A DNA stretch of 64,000 nt from a marine bacterium B5-7 (lineage in GTDB: Bacteria; Pseudomonadota; Gammaproteobacteria; Arenicellales; CAJQKF01), in the NCBI GenBank assembly GCA_021604525.1, contig BQJD01000010.1, positions 1 to 64,000 of the forward strand, written 5' to 3'. A model generated the notes under the pieces. It searched no databases. It was given only the letters and a program-made list of their open reading frames with translations, and was not told the origin of the DNA. Shown in pieces: positions 25,820 through 35,828 of the stretch (positions within the stretch are counted from its first letter, which is position 1; the number at the start of each line of letters is the position of its first letter). The position numbers were made by a program, and so were the translations under genes.

Positions 25820-26917
25820 TTACGCTGCGCCAGGCAGTGTGGCCACAAGCCGACGACCTAACCAGATGGTCACGCGCCACTTGTGATGCATGAAAGCAGC
25901 TAATCGACCCTGTCCTTCAGGCGTGATTCGATAGTAGCTTTTTAACCACCATTCCGGTGGATTAAACAGGGATTTTAAACCTTCAAGGCGCGAAGCGCTG
26001 TGTCCCAGGGCGATACTGACTGTGGGCACCAGGCGACCAGGATCATCTATTGCAGGACCCTGGTATGAAAAATGCGACAGCGATTCAGGCAGCGTCACCA
26101 CCAAATCCGAGAGCGACAGAAAATTGGTGATAAACGGATAGTGCTCGGCCACACGCTGCCAGTCTATGTCCTCGATGAATCGCTCACAATAGCCCTGGAT
26201 ATCCATGACCGACATAAGACGAATGTAATGGCCTGGCTCCAGTGCGTGTCGGCATAGCTGGTGGAGCATATCGAGATGGCCCAGGGTATGGTATTGACCG
26301 AAAGGTGTGTCGACCAGTTGTAGTGGATCGTGAAGCGATGCCATGGTGATTGATCGAGGCGCATCCCGACTGATCGCCCTGGTATGGATTTCGACGCTGA
26401 CCTTGAGCCCATCTACAATTTTTGATGCATTGGGCAAATGGTGGTGACGGCGCATGAAGCGGCTAAGATGCGTCTCCTCGAATTCATAGCCAAGGGATTC
26501 GAGACTGTGTCTGGCAGCATCGGCATCGCTGGGCGAGACCAGGAAATCGATGTCCCTCATCGGCCGCAAACCGGGTTCGGGATAAATCAATCCGGCCAAT
26601 GCCACTCCTTTAAGCGCAGCACTTGCTATACCGTTGTCCGCTAATGTTTCACTGATACGGAAAAATTCAGACATTCGTATTTTAGTTGCGTGGCGATGCC
26701 GGATGGCCAGGCCGCGTAATCTATCGACAGCAGAGTCGAGTCCGGTTGTATTCTTAAGATACCGATACAACATGGGTGCGATCCCGTCACGTTCCGCCTG
26801 TGAGATGACATTATCCCAGGAATCCACGGTATCAGCGGCTTTCTCTATGGCTTTGCATCGCGTTTCGCTGGCATTGATGATCGCAGCAAGCGACACTACT
26901 TCATGGGTATCAGTCAT
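25820..26917 (-). CDS. Nucleotidyltransferase family protein (PF14907-like)
   Basis: 365 residues. The nucleotidyltransferase core is seen as ALKGVALAGL followed by RPMRDIDFLV (Asp122 and Asp124 as metal ligands). This uncharacterised family is frequently linked to RiPP and HprK-like kinase loci, where nucleotidylation of a peptide or protein has been suggested. It is first in a minus-strand set with the PqqD-like and kinase genes; the gap to the PqqD gene is 162 bases. It is divergent from hflD. Confidence 0.8.
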   Translation of the reverse strand: MTDTHEVVSLAAIINASETRCKAIEKAADTVDSWDNVISQAERDGIAPMLYRYLKNTTGLDSAVDRLRGLAIRHRHATKIRMSEFFRISETLADNGIASAALKGVALAGLIYPEPGLRPMRDIDFLVSPSDADAARHSLESLGYEFEETHLSRFMRRHHHLPNASKIVDGLKVSVEIHTRAISRDAPRSITMASLHDPLQLVDTPFGQYHTLGHLDMLHQLCRHALEPGHYIRLMSVMDIQGYCERFIEDIDWQRVAEHYPFITNFLSLSDLVVTLPESLSHFSYQGPAIDDPGRLVPTVSIALGHSASRLEGLKSLFNPPEWWLKSYYRITPEGQGRLAAFMHHKWRVTIWLGRRLVATLPGAA

Positions 26918-26988
26918 AGTCGATGGTAAGCTTTACGAAAGATGTTCACAGGATCAGTCCGGATGAGTTTTGGATTATTTAAGAAACC

Positions 26989-27597
26989 ATGATTACACGC
27001 GATCAGACATTGGCGCTGGCTGCCGTGATCCAGTGTTGTATTTTAGTGCAAAGGATGGCACGGATGGGTGCCACTGACGAAAATCTGCTGTCGCGCATGA
27101 CCTCTACCACATTGATTCTCGAAGCAGTTACAGCAGAATCGATTTACAGTGAACCGCGTGATATTTCCAAAGGCCTTGAAGTTCTGTCGTCGGCAAGCCT
27201 GTCTCGCCCGGATCAAAGCCAGATTGAACTGCTGAGGATGGTAAATTCGACCATCCAGTTGCAGGCATCTTTGCGAGACAATGAAACCCTGACGGGACAG
27301 CTTGGTCGACGACTTGAACAACTGTCACGGAAATCACCACCAAAACCCTATCCTGACGATGTGTATTTCTCGCTCAACGATATATATAGCGAAATCCTGA
27401 GTTCATTGTCGCCGAGAATCATTGTTAATGGTGAACCAGCCCATTTGCAAAGCGCGCTGGTGGTAGCAAAAATCCGCAGTGCCTTATTGGCCGCTGTGAG
27501 AAACGCATATTTATGGAGTGAATCGGGTGGTCGGCGCTGGCACCTTCTATTTTTCAGAAAACGATATGCAGACAATGCAAAGGAAATCCTTGGTTAA
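26989..27597 (+). CDS. hflD: HflD, high-frequency-lysogenization protein homologue
   Basis: 202 residues, all-helical. The C-terminal part matches HflD closely in pattern: LSPRIIVNGEPAHLQS, then AKIRSALLAAVRNAYLW and a GGRRWHLLF-type stretch. In E. coli HflD is a peripheral membrane protein that binds lambda CII and affects lysogeny; its host role is poorly known. In E. coli it follows mnmA, which is absent here; the neighbour is instead the divergent nucleotidyltransferase. Confidence 0.85.
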   Translation: MITRDQTLALAAVIQCCILVQRMARMGATDENLLSRMTSTTLILEAVTAESIYSEPRDISKGLEVLSSASLSRPDQSQIELLRMVNSTIQLQASLRDNETLTGQLGRRLEQLSRKSPPKPYPDDVYFSLNDIYSEILSSLSPRIIVNGEPAHLQSALVVAKIRSALLAAVRNAYLWSESGGRRWHLLFFRKRYADNAKEILG

Positions 27598-27692
27598 ATA
27601 TTTACAACGCCGAGAATTACTATTCATCCTGGGATTCGATTTCGACTCGTGAACGAGTTGTTCTGAATAATTTTATTGAGGAAATTGAAGTT

Positions 27693-28322
27693 ATGAAAAA
27701 TCGACCGTGTTCAATAGCCCCGTTTTCAATGATCATGTTCGCGTTTGTGATACTGACATCAGTTGGGGCACATGGGCAGGAATCGCTTGAAGATATTATC
27801 GAACGATTCAATCAATATGTTGCCGAGGGCAACTATCCCAAGGCTATCGCAGAACTCGATTGGGCACGCCGTGCCATCGAGAAAGAAAACAATGCCCGTA
27901 TTGTGACGTACTTTCCCGAGCAACTCGCAGGTCTCGTCGGAGATCAAGTTGAGCACCAACAGGTGCTCGGTATCAATACACATACACGACGTTACGAGGG
28001 ATCGGAAGGCTCCATGGAAGTGACGCTAACCTATGGCGAGAACAACGGTGCCTACTCGGCTCTCAATCAACTGGCGCAAATGTTTGGTGCTGAAATCAAT
28101 GCCGAACCGATCCGAATTGACGGGCGAACTGCCACCCTGGTGAAATCCACCAATGACGGTGAGGCGTTACTCACCGTAAAACTCGAATCCGGCGCCGCGT
28201 TGAAAATGACCGATTCCTCGGGCAACTCGGAGCGTTTGCTCCAAGCTGCCCGTGAGTTCGGCATCAAGAATCTGGATGACTATCTTGGAGGTCATAATCC
28301 GGCATCAAAATCGTCAATATGA
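27693..28322 (+). CDS. Secreted hypothetical protein, 209 aa
   Basis: I do not recognise a family. The N-terminus is a signal peptide (hydrophobic core, cleavage near AHGQ). Residues 30-70 are helical with TPR-like character (YVAEGNYPKAIAELDWARRAIE), followed by a beta-rich half containing MEVTLTYGENNGAY and repeated Thr/Val strands, as in proteins that measure or bind a small ligand. GAGGAAATTGAAGTT before the ATG supplies a ribosome binding site. It is convergent with yhbY and probably periplasmic. Confidence 0.6.
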   Translation: MKNRPCSIAPFSMIMFAFVILTSVGAHGQESLEDIIERFNQYVAEGNYPKAIAELDWARRAIEKENNARIVTYFPEQLAGLVGDQVEHQQVLGINTHTRRYEGSEGSMEVTLTYGENNGAYSALNQLAQMFGAEINAEPIRIDGRTATLVKSTNDGEALLTVKLESGAALKMTDSSGNSERLLQAAREFGIKNLDDYLGGHNPASKSSI

Positions 28323-28364
28323 GCGGATTTGATGGCTAACGGGCTGTCAGGGGTAGTGGTTTTG

Positions 28365-28661
28365 TCAGACCGGCAGCTTGATTACCGGTTCTTCAGCCGG
28401 TCGGTAGATGACACCGGTATGTCCGATCAGTTGTACTGCATGAGCGTCAGTTGCCGCACACAGACGCTCCAGACACATGGCGCGATCGGATTTATCATTA
28501 CCAGCCAGTTTGACCTTGACCAGTTCGTGGGTCTTCAGGGCGATATCGAGTTCATCGACCAAGGCCTTGGTTATACCTTTTGTACCGACGCTAACGACCA
28601 CTTTTTGATGATGGGCAAGCCCTCTCAAATAGCTTAATGACTTGCCCGGCAGTTTATTCAT
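28365..28661 (-). CDS. yhbY: YhbY, CRM-domain ribosome assembly factor
   Basis: 98 residues forming a single CRM (CRS1/YhbY) RNA-binding domain. The GxxG-type loop is visible in VVSVGTKGITKALVDELD, and the end strand in VQLIGHTGVIYRP. E. coli YhbY associates with pre-50S ribosomes. The ATG is preceded by GGAG at eight bases. It lies divergent from rlmE, the same arrangement as in E. coli. Confidence 0.93.
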   Translation of the reverse strand: MNKLPGKSLSYLRGLAHHQKVVVSVGTKGITKALVDELDIALKTHELVKVKLAGNDKSDRAMCLERLCAATDAHAVQLIGHTGVIYRPAEEPVIKLPV

Positions 28662-28762
28662 TATATGTCTCCACTTAAAACGGCGCGATTATCCCAGTTT
28701 ATGAGTCTCGGGTGCAGAAAATCCATATTAACCATCCGTTCGATATCACTTGAATTGATTTC

Positions 28763-29425
28763 ATGAAAAAATCGGGTCGTCGACAGTCATCATCCAGCCA
28801 GCGTTGGGTTAACCGGCAATCCAGTGATGTCTATGTCAAAAAGGCCAGGGATAGCGGTCAGCGTTCGCGTGCGGTGTACAAACTCGAGCAACTCGATCAA
28901 CGTGATCGCCTGTTCAAACCCGGTCAGGTAGTGGTCGATCTGGGTGCCAGCCCGGGTGGCTGGAGTCAATATCTGGCTCGTCGGCTCGGCGACACCGGTC
29001 GTGTTCTTGCAATTGACTTGCTCGCTATGGAGCCGCTGGCGGGTGTTGAATTTATTCAGGGTAATTTTCTCGAGCAGGAGGTGCGCGGGCGTATCCAGGC
29101 GGTGCTTGGCGAGCGGCTCGTGGATGCTGTGGTATCGGATATGGCGCCAAACCTGAGTGGCATACGTGACCGCGATGAAGCGATGAGTGAAACCCTCCAT
29201 GATGCGGCCCTGTCATTTACAGTGGATGTTCTACGACCCGGTGGGTTGATGGTGGTCAAGGTGTTCGAAGGTCGTGGTCGGGCCGATCTCGTGGCCAGGG
29301 CTCGTTCACTGTTCTCCAGCGTGGTCATACGCAAGCCGGACGCGTCCCGATCAGCAAGTCCTGAATGCTACATGGTGGCGAAAGGGTATAATCGGCCGAT
29401 TCGGGAACCGTTAGCAGACGCTTGA
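28763..29425 (+). CDS. rlmE: RlmE, 23S rRNA (uridine-2'-O-)-methyltransferase
   Basis: 220 residues, the usual length of RlmE/FtsJ. SAM motif I is VVDLGASPGGWSQYL; catalytic K-D-K-E residues fit VYKLEQ, SDMAPNLSG and MVVKVFEG. The enzyme 2'-O-methylates U2552 of 23S rRNA in E. coli. It is followed by ftsH 102 bases downstream, the conserved heat-shock arrangement, though no sigma-32 promoter was confidently recognised. Confidence 0.95.
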   Translation: MKKSGRRQSSSSQRWVNRQSSDVYVKKARDSGQRSRAVYKLEQLDQRDRLFKPGQVVVDLGASPGGWSQYLARRLGDTGRVLAIDLLAMEPLAGVEFIQGNFLEQEVRGRIQAVLGERLVDAVVSDMAPNLSGIRDRDEAMSETLHDAALSFTVDVLRPGGLMVVKVFEGRGRADLVARARSLFSSVVIRKPDASRSASPECYMVAKGYNRPIREPLADA

Positions 29426-29527
29426 AGTTATCCGGTTCGTGACCATATTCGATACGTGAATGTCCTCGCCTGATCACTGGTGTGGTGGGCAAATCTTGAT
29501 TTCAACGAGTTCGACCGAGGTGTCCAT

Positions 29528-31483
29528 TTGAACAATCTGACGAAAAACCTGGTCCTCTGGCTGGTGATCGCCATGGTATTGATGGCGGTATTTAACAATT
29601 TCTCACCGCCGGATTCCGCTTCCACCAATGAAATCGAATATTCGAGTTTCATTAATGACATGCACAGCGGCCGGGTAACCAAGGTTGAAATTGACGGTCA
29701 GGCCGTCAAGGGCGAAACAGTCTCCGGAAACCGCTTCGTAACCTATAATCCCGGTGATCCTGATCTGGTTAACGATCTGTTGAAAAACAACGTCGCTATC
29801 GTGACCAAAAAGGAAGAAGAACCCTCCCTGCTGATGCATATACTGATCAACTGGTTCCCTCTATTGCTTTTGATCGGCGTATGGATTTTCTTCATGCGTC
29901 AAATGCAGGGCGGCGGTGGACGCGGCGCCATGAGTTTTGGCAAGAGTCGCGCCAGAATGCTTACTGAAGACAAGAACAATATTACTTTTGAAGATGTTGC
30001 AGGAATCGACGAAGCGAAGGAAGAGGTCAAGGAACTGGTTGATTTTCTTCGCGATCCGTCAAAATTCCAGAAACTCGGTGGTCGCATTCCGAAGGGCGTG
30101 TTGATGACTGGCAGCCCCGGCACCGGCAAGACGCTTCTTGCCAAAGCCATAGCCGGTGAGGCCAAGGTGCCGTTTTTTACGATATCGGGTTCGGACTTTG
30201 TCGAAATGTTTGTCGGTGTTGGTGCCTCCCGGGTTCGCGACATGTTCGAGCAGGCCAAGAAGAATTCCCCGTGCATCATTTTCATCGATGAAATCGACGC
30301 GGTTGGCCGACAACGTGGCGCAGGTCTTGGTGGTGGTCACGATGAGCGTGAACAGACGTTGAATCAATTACTGGTGGAAATGGATGGCTTCGAAGGTCAT
30401 GAGGGTCTGATTGTAATTGCCGCAACCAACCGCCCGGATGTGCTCGATCCGGCGTTGCTGCGGCCTGGACGATTTGATCGTCAGGTATACGTGCCACTGC
30501 CAGATATTCGTGGTCGTGAGCAAATACTCAAGGTACACATGCGAAAAGTGCCGATCGCCGAGGATGTTGTCGCGGGGATTATCGCTCGCGGGACACCTGG
30601 TTTTTCAGGCGCCGATCTGGCCAACCTTGTCAACGAGGCTGCATTGTTTGCCGCTCGTAGCGGCAAACGTCTGGTGGATATGTCGGATTTTGAAAATGCC
30701 AAGGACAAGGTGGTCATGGGTGTCGAACGGCGCTCGATGGTCATGCCAGTGGAAGAACGGCGCAATACCGCCTATCACGAATCCGGGCATACCGTTGTTG
30801 CCAAGGTTCTCAAGGATTTTACTGACCCGGTGCACAAAGTGACGGTTATTCCACGGGGACGAGCACTTGGCGTGACCATGCAATTACCGGCGGAGGATCG
30901 TTACAGCCACAATCGTGAGTATCTGCTGGCGAGAATTGCGGTATTGATGGGTGGGCGAATAGCTGAAGAAGTATTTATGAACCAGATGACTACCGGCGCC
31001 TCGAACGACTTCGAGCACGCAACCAGTTTGGCGCAGAAAATGGTGTCGTCATGGGGGATGAGTGAAGAACTGGGTCCGCGGACCTATGGTGAGCCTGAAA
31101 CCGAAGTGTTTTTGGGTCGGGACATGTCGACGCATAGAAATCTCAGTAATGAAACGGCGGCGCGTGTTGATAAGGAAGTTACCCGTATTATCGAAGAGCA
31201 GTATAAAAGAGCGCGGGATATCATTGAGAAGGAACGCGACAAGATAGAAGTAATGGCCAAGGCGCTGTTGGATTGGGAGACGCTTGACGCAAACCAGATC
31301 GACGAGATTATGCAGGGTAAGACGCCAACCCCGCCTCCGCTAGATGATGTCGAATCATCTTCATCTGGAGATGATTCCGATGATGCAGAGGCGGTCGATT
31401 CACAATCTGCGGGAACGTCTGACGAATCAGACAAGGACAAGACGGAACCTGATCTTGATGCACCTGCTAGCGGATCGGCCTGA
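29528..31483 (+). CDS. ftsH: FtsH, ATP-dependent membrane zinc metalloprotease
   Basis: The track starts at 29480, but the TTG at 29528 has GAGGT six bases upstream and gives an N-terminus ([18 protein letters not shown]) matching known FtsH. The 651-residue protein has two transmembrane helices around a periplasmic domain, an AAA module with Walker A GSPGTGKT and Walker [12 protein letters not shown], and the zinc site HESGH. It degrades misassembled membrane proteins and regulatory substrates such as LpxC and works with LapB, which is also encoded in this window (62.0 kb). The tail is a long acidic/Ser-rich extension. Confidence 0.97.
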   Translation: MNNLTKNLVLWLVIAMVLMAVFNNFSPPDSASTNEIEYSSFINDMHSGRVTKVEIDGQAVKGETVSGNRFVTYNPGDPDLVNDLLKNNVAIVTKKEEEPSLLMHILINWFPLLLLIGVWIFFMRQMQGGGGRGAMSFGKSRARMLTEDKNNITFEDVAGIDEAKEEVKELVDFLRDPSKFQKLGGRIPKGVLMTGSPGTGKTLLAKAIAGEAKVPFFTISGSDFVEMFVGVGASRVRDMFEQAKKNSPCIIFIDEIDAVGRQRGAGLGGGHDEREQTLNQLLVEMDGFEGHEGLIVIAATNRPDVLDPALLRPGRFDRQVYVPLPDIRGREQILKVHMRKVPIAEDVVAGIIARGTPGFSGADLANLVNEAALFAARSGKRLVDMSDFENAKDKVVMGVERRSMVMPVEERRNTAYHESGHTVVAKVLKDFTDPVHKVTVIPRGRALGVTMQLPAEDRYSHNREYLLARIAVLMGGRIAEEVFMNQMTTGASNDFEHATSLAQKMVSSWGMSEELGPRTYGEPETEVFLGRDMSTHRNLSNETAARVDKEVTRIIEEQYKRARDIIEKERDKIEVMAKALLDWETLDANQIDEIMQGKTPTPPPLDDVESSSSGDDSDDAEAVDSQSAGTSDESDKDKTEPDLDAPASGSA

Positions 31484-31493
31484 TATGAAGCGA

Positions 31494-31518
31494 CCGCCCG
31501 AGTGATTCATTCGGGCGG
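31494..31518 (+). terminator. First hairpin after ftsH
   Basis: Perfect 8-bp stem CCGCCCGA / TCGGGCGG with a nine-base loop, 11 bases after the ftsH stop. There is no T-run behind it. It precedes a stronger terminator of related sequence. Confidence 0.5.
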
Positions 31519-31573
31519 ATATCTTAAATACCGATGGTATCTGGCAAGAAGCAGTGCGACTTCATTGAATATA

Positions 31574-31614
31574 CGCGCCCGGGTGATTTATAAGTCGCCC
31601 GGGCGCGTTTTTTT
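31574..31614 (+). terminator. Strong Rho-independent terminator after ftsH
   Basis: CGCGCCCGGG / CCCGGGCGCG, a perfect 10-bp GC stem, followed by seven T residues: a textbook intrinsic terminator. It separates ftsH from folP, which many relatives co-transcribe. Confidence 0.9.
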
Positions 31615-31772
31615 AAGTTAATGACCCGTATTAATTTAAAGCCGTTGATAAATGTTTGTTTACATCAAGCTGGCCTATTCATACTGCGATTGAAGAATAT
31701 GGGCCATGATTAATTCAATAATATCAGTCATATATCTCATTATCATCCAGGCAATAACTTTTTTGCTGCATT

Positions 31773-32606
31773 ATGAATAGATTGTTCAATTGGGGTTGTG
31801 CCTCGTTGGAATCTGGCGGTCCTGCCGTGATGGGTATATTGAATGTAACACCGGATTCTTTTTCCGACGGTGGGCAATTTTTCGATACCCAACGTGCCAT
31901 TGAGCACGGTTTGTCGATGGTTGAGGCTGGTGTGTCACTGATCGATATTGGGGGAGAATCGACCCGACCGGGTGCAGATAAAGTTTCACAATCCGAGGAA
32001 ATTAGCAGGGTAACACCTGTTATCGAGGCCTTGGTCGCACAAACTTCGGTGCCGATATCCATTGATACATCAAACCCTGAGGTGATGGTGGCGGCTGTGA
32101 CGGCTGGCGCCAGTATGATAAACGATGTGCGTGCCTTGCAGCGTCACGGGGCGCTTGAAGCGGCTGCCGATTTAAAGGTGCCGGTCTGCCTGATGCATAT
32201 GCAAGGTGAGCCGGATACGATGCAAGTCGATCCCCGCTACAATGATGTCGTCACGGAAGTGGCGGATTTTCTCAAGGCGCGGGTGGATTGTGCCGTCGAT
32301 GCCGGAATTCCCCTTCAGGATATCGTTATCGATCCAGGATTCGGATTTGGGAAAAATCTTGAACATAATTTGCGTTTACTGGATGAGTTGGCAGCTCTGT
32401 TACAAATTGGTGTACCGGTGCTGGCCGGGCTTTCCAGGAAGTCGATGATTGTCAAAATTCTCGGCTATGATCCACAAGACCGGCGTCCTTCAAGTCTTGC
32501 CCTGGCGCTTATCGCTACTCAAAATGGCGCCTCAATTCTGCGGGTTCACGATGTACGCGAAACCGTCGAAGCCCTCAGTGTGCTTAAGGCAATTCGGAAC
32601 CTGTAA
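31773..32606 (+). CDS. folP: FolP, dihydropteroate synthase
   Basis: 277 residues. Signature motifs are MGILNVTPDSFSDGG, LIDIGGESTRPGA and DPGFGFGKN, with GLSRKSMI near the end. It condenses p-aminobenzoate with dihydropterin pyrophosphate in folate synthesis and is the sulfonamide target. The ATG has no obvious ribosome binding site. It follows the ftsH terminator by about 160 A/T-rich bases that should contain its promoter, and precedes glmM as in E. coli. Confidence 0.96.
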   Translation: MNRLFNWGCASLESGGPAVMGILNVTPDSFSDGGQFFDTQRAIEHGLSMVEAGVSLIDIGGESTRPGADKVSQSEEISRVTPVIEALVAQTSVPISIDTSNPEVMVAAVTAGASMINDVRALQRHGALEAAADLKVPVCLMHMQGEPDTMQVDPRYNDVVTEVADFLKARVDCAVDAGIPLQDIVIDPGFGFGKNLEHNLRLLDELAALLQIGVPVLAGLSRKSMIVKILGYDPQDRRPSSLALALIATQNGASILRVHDVRETVEALSVLKAIRNL

Positions 32607-32688
32607 TCTGAAATACCATTCATCTACAGGTCAGAGAGCTTAAAATACCTGACCTTCAATTGGCTGATTCTTAAGTGCGGGGAGCGTA

Positions 32689-34053
32689 GTGACCAGAAAA
32701 TATTTCGGAACCGATGGAATTCGCGGAACTGTTGGCTGTGAGCCCATTACGCCAGGCGGCGTGCTGAAGCTCGGCTGGGCTGCCGGACGTATATTGTGTC
32801 GAAATAGTGAGAATCCCAAGGTGGTTATCGGCAAGGACACGCGGGTATCGGGGTATTTGCTCGAATCAGCACTTGAGGCCGGATTTTCGGCCGCGGGGGT
32901 CAATGTTCTGTTAATCGGGCCAATGCCAACCCCCGGAATTGCCTACCTGACCCGAACAGCACGAGCCGATGCGGGAATCGTGATCAGCGCTTCACATAAT
33001 CCGTTCGAAGACAACGGCATCAAGTTTTTTTCAGGAGCCGGCACCAAAATCGACGACGATATCGAACTTGAAATCGAGCGGATGATGGATATGCCACTTG
33101 TTACCGTGGAGTCCCGATCGTTAGGCAAAGCAGAACGGTTCAGCGACGCTGCCGGTCGATACATCGAATTTTGCAAGAGCACGTTTCCAGCTAATCTCAG
33201 CCTGAAAGGGCTTCGGGTCGTCGTGGATTGTGCCAATGGCGCTGCATATCACATTGCGCCGCATGTATTCGAAGAATTGGGTGCTGACGTTGTCGCAATT
33301 TGCAATGAGCCCAACGGCTTTAACATTAACCTGGAATGCGGCTCAATTTTTCCCGACAAATTAAGGGAGACAGTGCGTGCGCAAGACGCCGATATTGGTG
33401 TGGCGCTCGACGGTGACGGTGATCGCATGGTTTTAGTGGACCGCCATGGGATGATCGTCGATGGTGATCAGGCGCTATTCGTCATGATGATAAGGCGTCA
33501 CAAAATCGGTAGCCTCAACGGTGGGGTGGCAGGCACTTTGATGACTAATTTCGGTTTTGAGCGCGCCTGTGAACATCACGGAATTGAATTTCAGCGCGCT
33601 GCGGTAGGCGATCGTTACGTTATTCAGGCGCTGCGTGAACGCGGCTGGTTGCTGGGAGGGGAAACCTCGGGTCATATTATCTCGCTCGACAAGAGTACGA
33701 CGGGTGACGGCATTATCGCCGCGCTGGAAGTCATGGCGGCTATCGTCGAAAGTGGCCAGCCGCTTGATCAATTAGTGGCCGGAATGGAGCGATTTCCCCA
33801 GGTAATGATTAATGTCCGGCTCATGCCGGGTACTGCCAGTGCTGCGGAAATTATTCGTTCGTCCGAGGTGGTTGATGCGGTTGATGACGTCAATCGCGAA
33901 CTGGGCACGGAGGGCCGGGTGGTCCTGCGTCCATCTGGCACGGAACCATTAATTCGAGTAATGGTCGAGGGCCGTGAACCCGATGTGGTTGAACGTCTCG
34001 CCGGGCTCATAGCGAAAGCGGTGACGGAGGCTTCGCAACTCCGAAGCCATTAA
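32689..34053 (+). CDS. glmM: GlmM, phosphoglucosamine mutase
   Basis: 454 residues starting at a GTG with a GGGGAG ribosome binding site. The start [11 protein letters not shown] is typical; the phosphoserine loop is [14 protein letters not shown], the metal site DGDGDR, the sugar-binding loop GGETSGHI and the phosphate site [11 protein letters not shown]. It interconverts glucosamine-6-phosphate and glucosamine-1-phosphate for peptidoglycan and LPS precursors. Probably an operon with folP (82-base gap). Confidence 0.97.
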   Translation: MTRKYFGTDGIRGTVGCEPITPGGVLKLGWAAGRILCRNSENPKVVIGKDTRVSGYLLESALEAGFSAAGVNVLLIGPMPTPGIAYLTRTARADAGIVISASHNPFEDNGIKFFSGAGTKIDDDIELEIERMMDMPLVTVESRSLGKAERFSDAAGRYIEFCKSTFPANLSLKGLRVVVDCANGAAYHIAPHVFEELGADVVAICNEPNGFNINLECGSIFPDKLRETVRAQDADIGVALDGDGDRMVLVDRHGMIVDGDQALFVMMIRRHKIGSLNGGVAGTLMTNFGFERACEHHGIEFQRAAVGDRYVIQALRERGWLLGGETSGHIISLDKSTTGDGIIAALEVMAAIVESGQPLDQLVAGMERFPQVMINVRLMPGTASAAEIIRSSEVVDAVDDVNRELGTEGRVVLRPSGTEPLIRVMVEGREPDVVERLAGLIAKAVTEASQLRSH

Positions 34054-34194
34054 ACTCTCGGTCCGTAGTACCCGATACACGCCTGTTTAATCATGTCTTG
34101 AGTGAAATAAACCGACGATTGCTGGATCAACCATCCAACCAGGACCATGTGCCCTGTTGTGTTTAAGTCTTCGGTCCGCTATCGGCTAACCAGC

Positions 34195-34704
34195 CTAACT
34201 AGATTGAGCGTCAAGATACTTTGAAATGGCCTTTTTAAGGTCCCGGCGTTCGCTACAAAACATACACAAATGATTCAGCTTGGCGAGTTGTTCTTCGGCC
34301 AGTGGCAATTGATCGGTTTCAAGATAAAGTTCGCCAAGATATTCCAGTGCGCCGCGATGTTTAGGGTTTATGGCAAGAGCGCGTTGATAATAATCCAGTG
34401 CCTCACCATATTTTCCCTGCTTGCGGTGAGTGAATCCCAGTAAATTAAGTATGTCGGCGTCATCCGGGTATTCTTCGAGCTGCTGATTCAGCTCATCGAC
34501 TGCCGCCGGCCAATCATTGGCTTGAATATAGTCGAATGCCGCGTCGAGTTTGTCGGATTCATAGCTGGAGTTGCCTCCAGCACCGTCAGCACTGGTCATG
34601 GTTGCCATAACGAGCAGGCTACTAAAAACAACGAAGAGGAGTGGTTGAATCGAATGTCGATCATAAAATCGTCTTGGAATGTTCATCATTGCAGCGATCC
34701 TCAT
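34195..34704 (-). CDS. Secreted small TPR protein
   Basis: 169 residues. A signal peptide (LLFVVFSSLLVMATMTSADG) is followed by about three TPR units, including ADILNLLGFTHRKQGKYGEALDYYQRAL and GALEYLGELYLETDQ. The last helical part holds HLCMFCSERRDLKKAI with two cysteines in a CxxC-like spacing (CMFC), which could bind a metal or form a disulfide. Likely periplasmic scaffold. It is convergent with glmM and divergent from tpiA. The ATG at 34686 (third Met) is an alternative start. Confidence 0.75.
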   Translation of the reverse strand: MRIAAMMNIPRRFYDRHSIQPLLFVVFSSLLVMATMTSADGAGGNSSYESDKLDAAFDYIQANDWPAAVDELNQQLEEYPDDADILNLLGFTHRKQGKYGEALDYYQRALAINPKHRGALEYLGELYLETDQLPLAEEQLAKLNHLCMFCSERRDLKKAISKYLDAQSS

Positions 34705-35049
34705 ATTGACAATTCAGGGGGACGGTAAACCTGAAGACTTCAGAAAAGGCGCAAGGTTCCGTCACATTTGAAAATTTGTATCATACGGATATGAGGTTCG
34801 AATTCGAAGCGCTAAATCGCTATACCCAAAGCGACATCGGTATCGTATAATCCGGCCGCTTCATACTTGTGGTGGCGCCGGATAGCTGGCCCAGGGTTTG
34901 GTTGTCTGGCGTTATGAATACGCGCAATCAAAGTAGTAAAAAGCAGTTATATGATTTGGCTGTGGTTCAAGGCCCAAATTTGGGTTTTGATGGAATGAAG
35001 CCATTTTGCCTTAAATTTCCATCGAAACGGATTTGTCTCGGAGTATCCA
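34705..35049 (+). promoter_or_regulatory. Intergenic region upstream of tpiA with a consensus -10
   Basis: 345 bases without a credible gene. A perfect TATAAT at 34846-34851 is the best promoter element for tpiA-secG-tRNA; the matching -35 (TATACC/ATACCC) is weak. The palindrome CCCAAATTTGGG (34973-34984) followed by TTTT lies in the leader. tpiA itself has GGAG before its ATG. The small ORF at 34869 has no coding character. Confidence 0.4.
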
Positions 35050-35820
35050 ATGCGGCAACCCCTGGTTGCGGGGAACTGGAAGCTGAACGGTTCCCGTGAA
35101 TTTACTCGTCAATTGATTGAAGATATTACCGTCGGCGTCAGTGCTGGAGGCGGGTCTCGTCCATTGCAGGCGGGCGTTGTAGTTTGTCCGCCCTATGTCT
35201 ATCTTGGCGATGCTTACGCAGTAATTGATGGCCATGATGGTATTGGATTGGGTGCTCAGAACCTCAGTGACCATGAATCGGGTGCTTTTACCGGTGAGAT
35301 TTCGGCTGAAATGCTATCTGATGTGGGTTGTCGGTACGTCATTGTCGGTCATTCCGAACGGCGAGCGCTTTATGGGGAAACCAGTGCGTTGGTAGCCAGC
35401 AAGATCAAAGCGGCCCATAGTGCCGGACTGGTAGCAATATTGTGTGTCGGTGAGACCCTTGAAGATCGTGAATCGGGCACTACCGAGAAAGTTGTCGGCG
35501 AACAGTTGGACGCGGTAATTAATTCGCTCGGTATCGGCTCTTTTGCAGAGACGATCATTGCCTACGAACCGGTTTGGGCAATTGGTACGGGCAAGACCGC
35601 GACACCGGCCGAGGCACAAAAGGTACATGAGTTTATCCGTGGTCGATTGGCCGCGGATGATGAGAGCATTGCACTATCGACCCGAATTCTTTACGGTGGT
35701 AGTGTCAAGCCGGATAATGCCGGCGAATTATTTTCCAAGGCCGATATCGACGGCGGACTGATCGGCGGAGCATCATTAAAAGCCGGTGATTTCCTCGAAA
35801 TTTGCCGCGCAGCGGGTTGA
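35050..35820 (+). CDS. tpiA: TpiA, triosephosphate isomerase
   Basis: 256 residues. Active-site features are AGNWKLNGS (Asn/Lys), GHSERR with the catalytic His, YEPVWAIGTGKTATP with the catalytic Glu and flexible loop, and YGGSVKPDN plus DGGLIGGASL for phosphate binding. It interconverts dihydroxyacetone phosphate and glyceraldehyde-3-phosphate. secG begins eight bases after its stop. Confidence 0.97.
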   Translation: MRQPLVAGNWKLNGSREFTRQLIEDITVGVSAGGGSRPLQAGVVVCPPYVYLGDAYAVIDGHDGIGLGAQNLSDHESGAFTGEISAEMLSDVGCRYVIVGHSERRALYGETSALVASKIKAAHSAGLVAILCVGETLEDRESGTTEKVVGEQLDAVINSLGIGSFAETIIAYEPVWAIGTGKTATPAEAQKVHEFIRGRLAADDESIALSTRILYGGSVKPDNAGELFSKADIDGGLIGGASLKAGDFLEICRAAG

Positions 35821-35828
35821 ACCGAAAC

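Noticed and set aside
34869-35099. 76-residue ORF upstream of tpiA
   Set aside because: It overlaps the tpiA start in another frame, has no ribosome binding site and no coding character.
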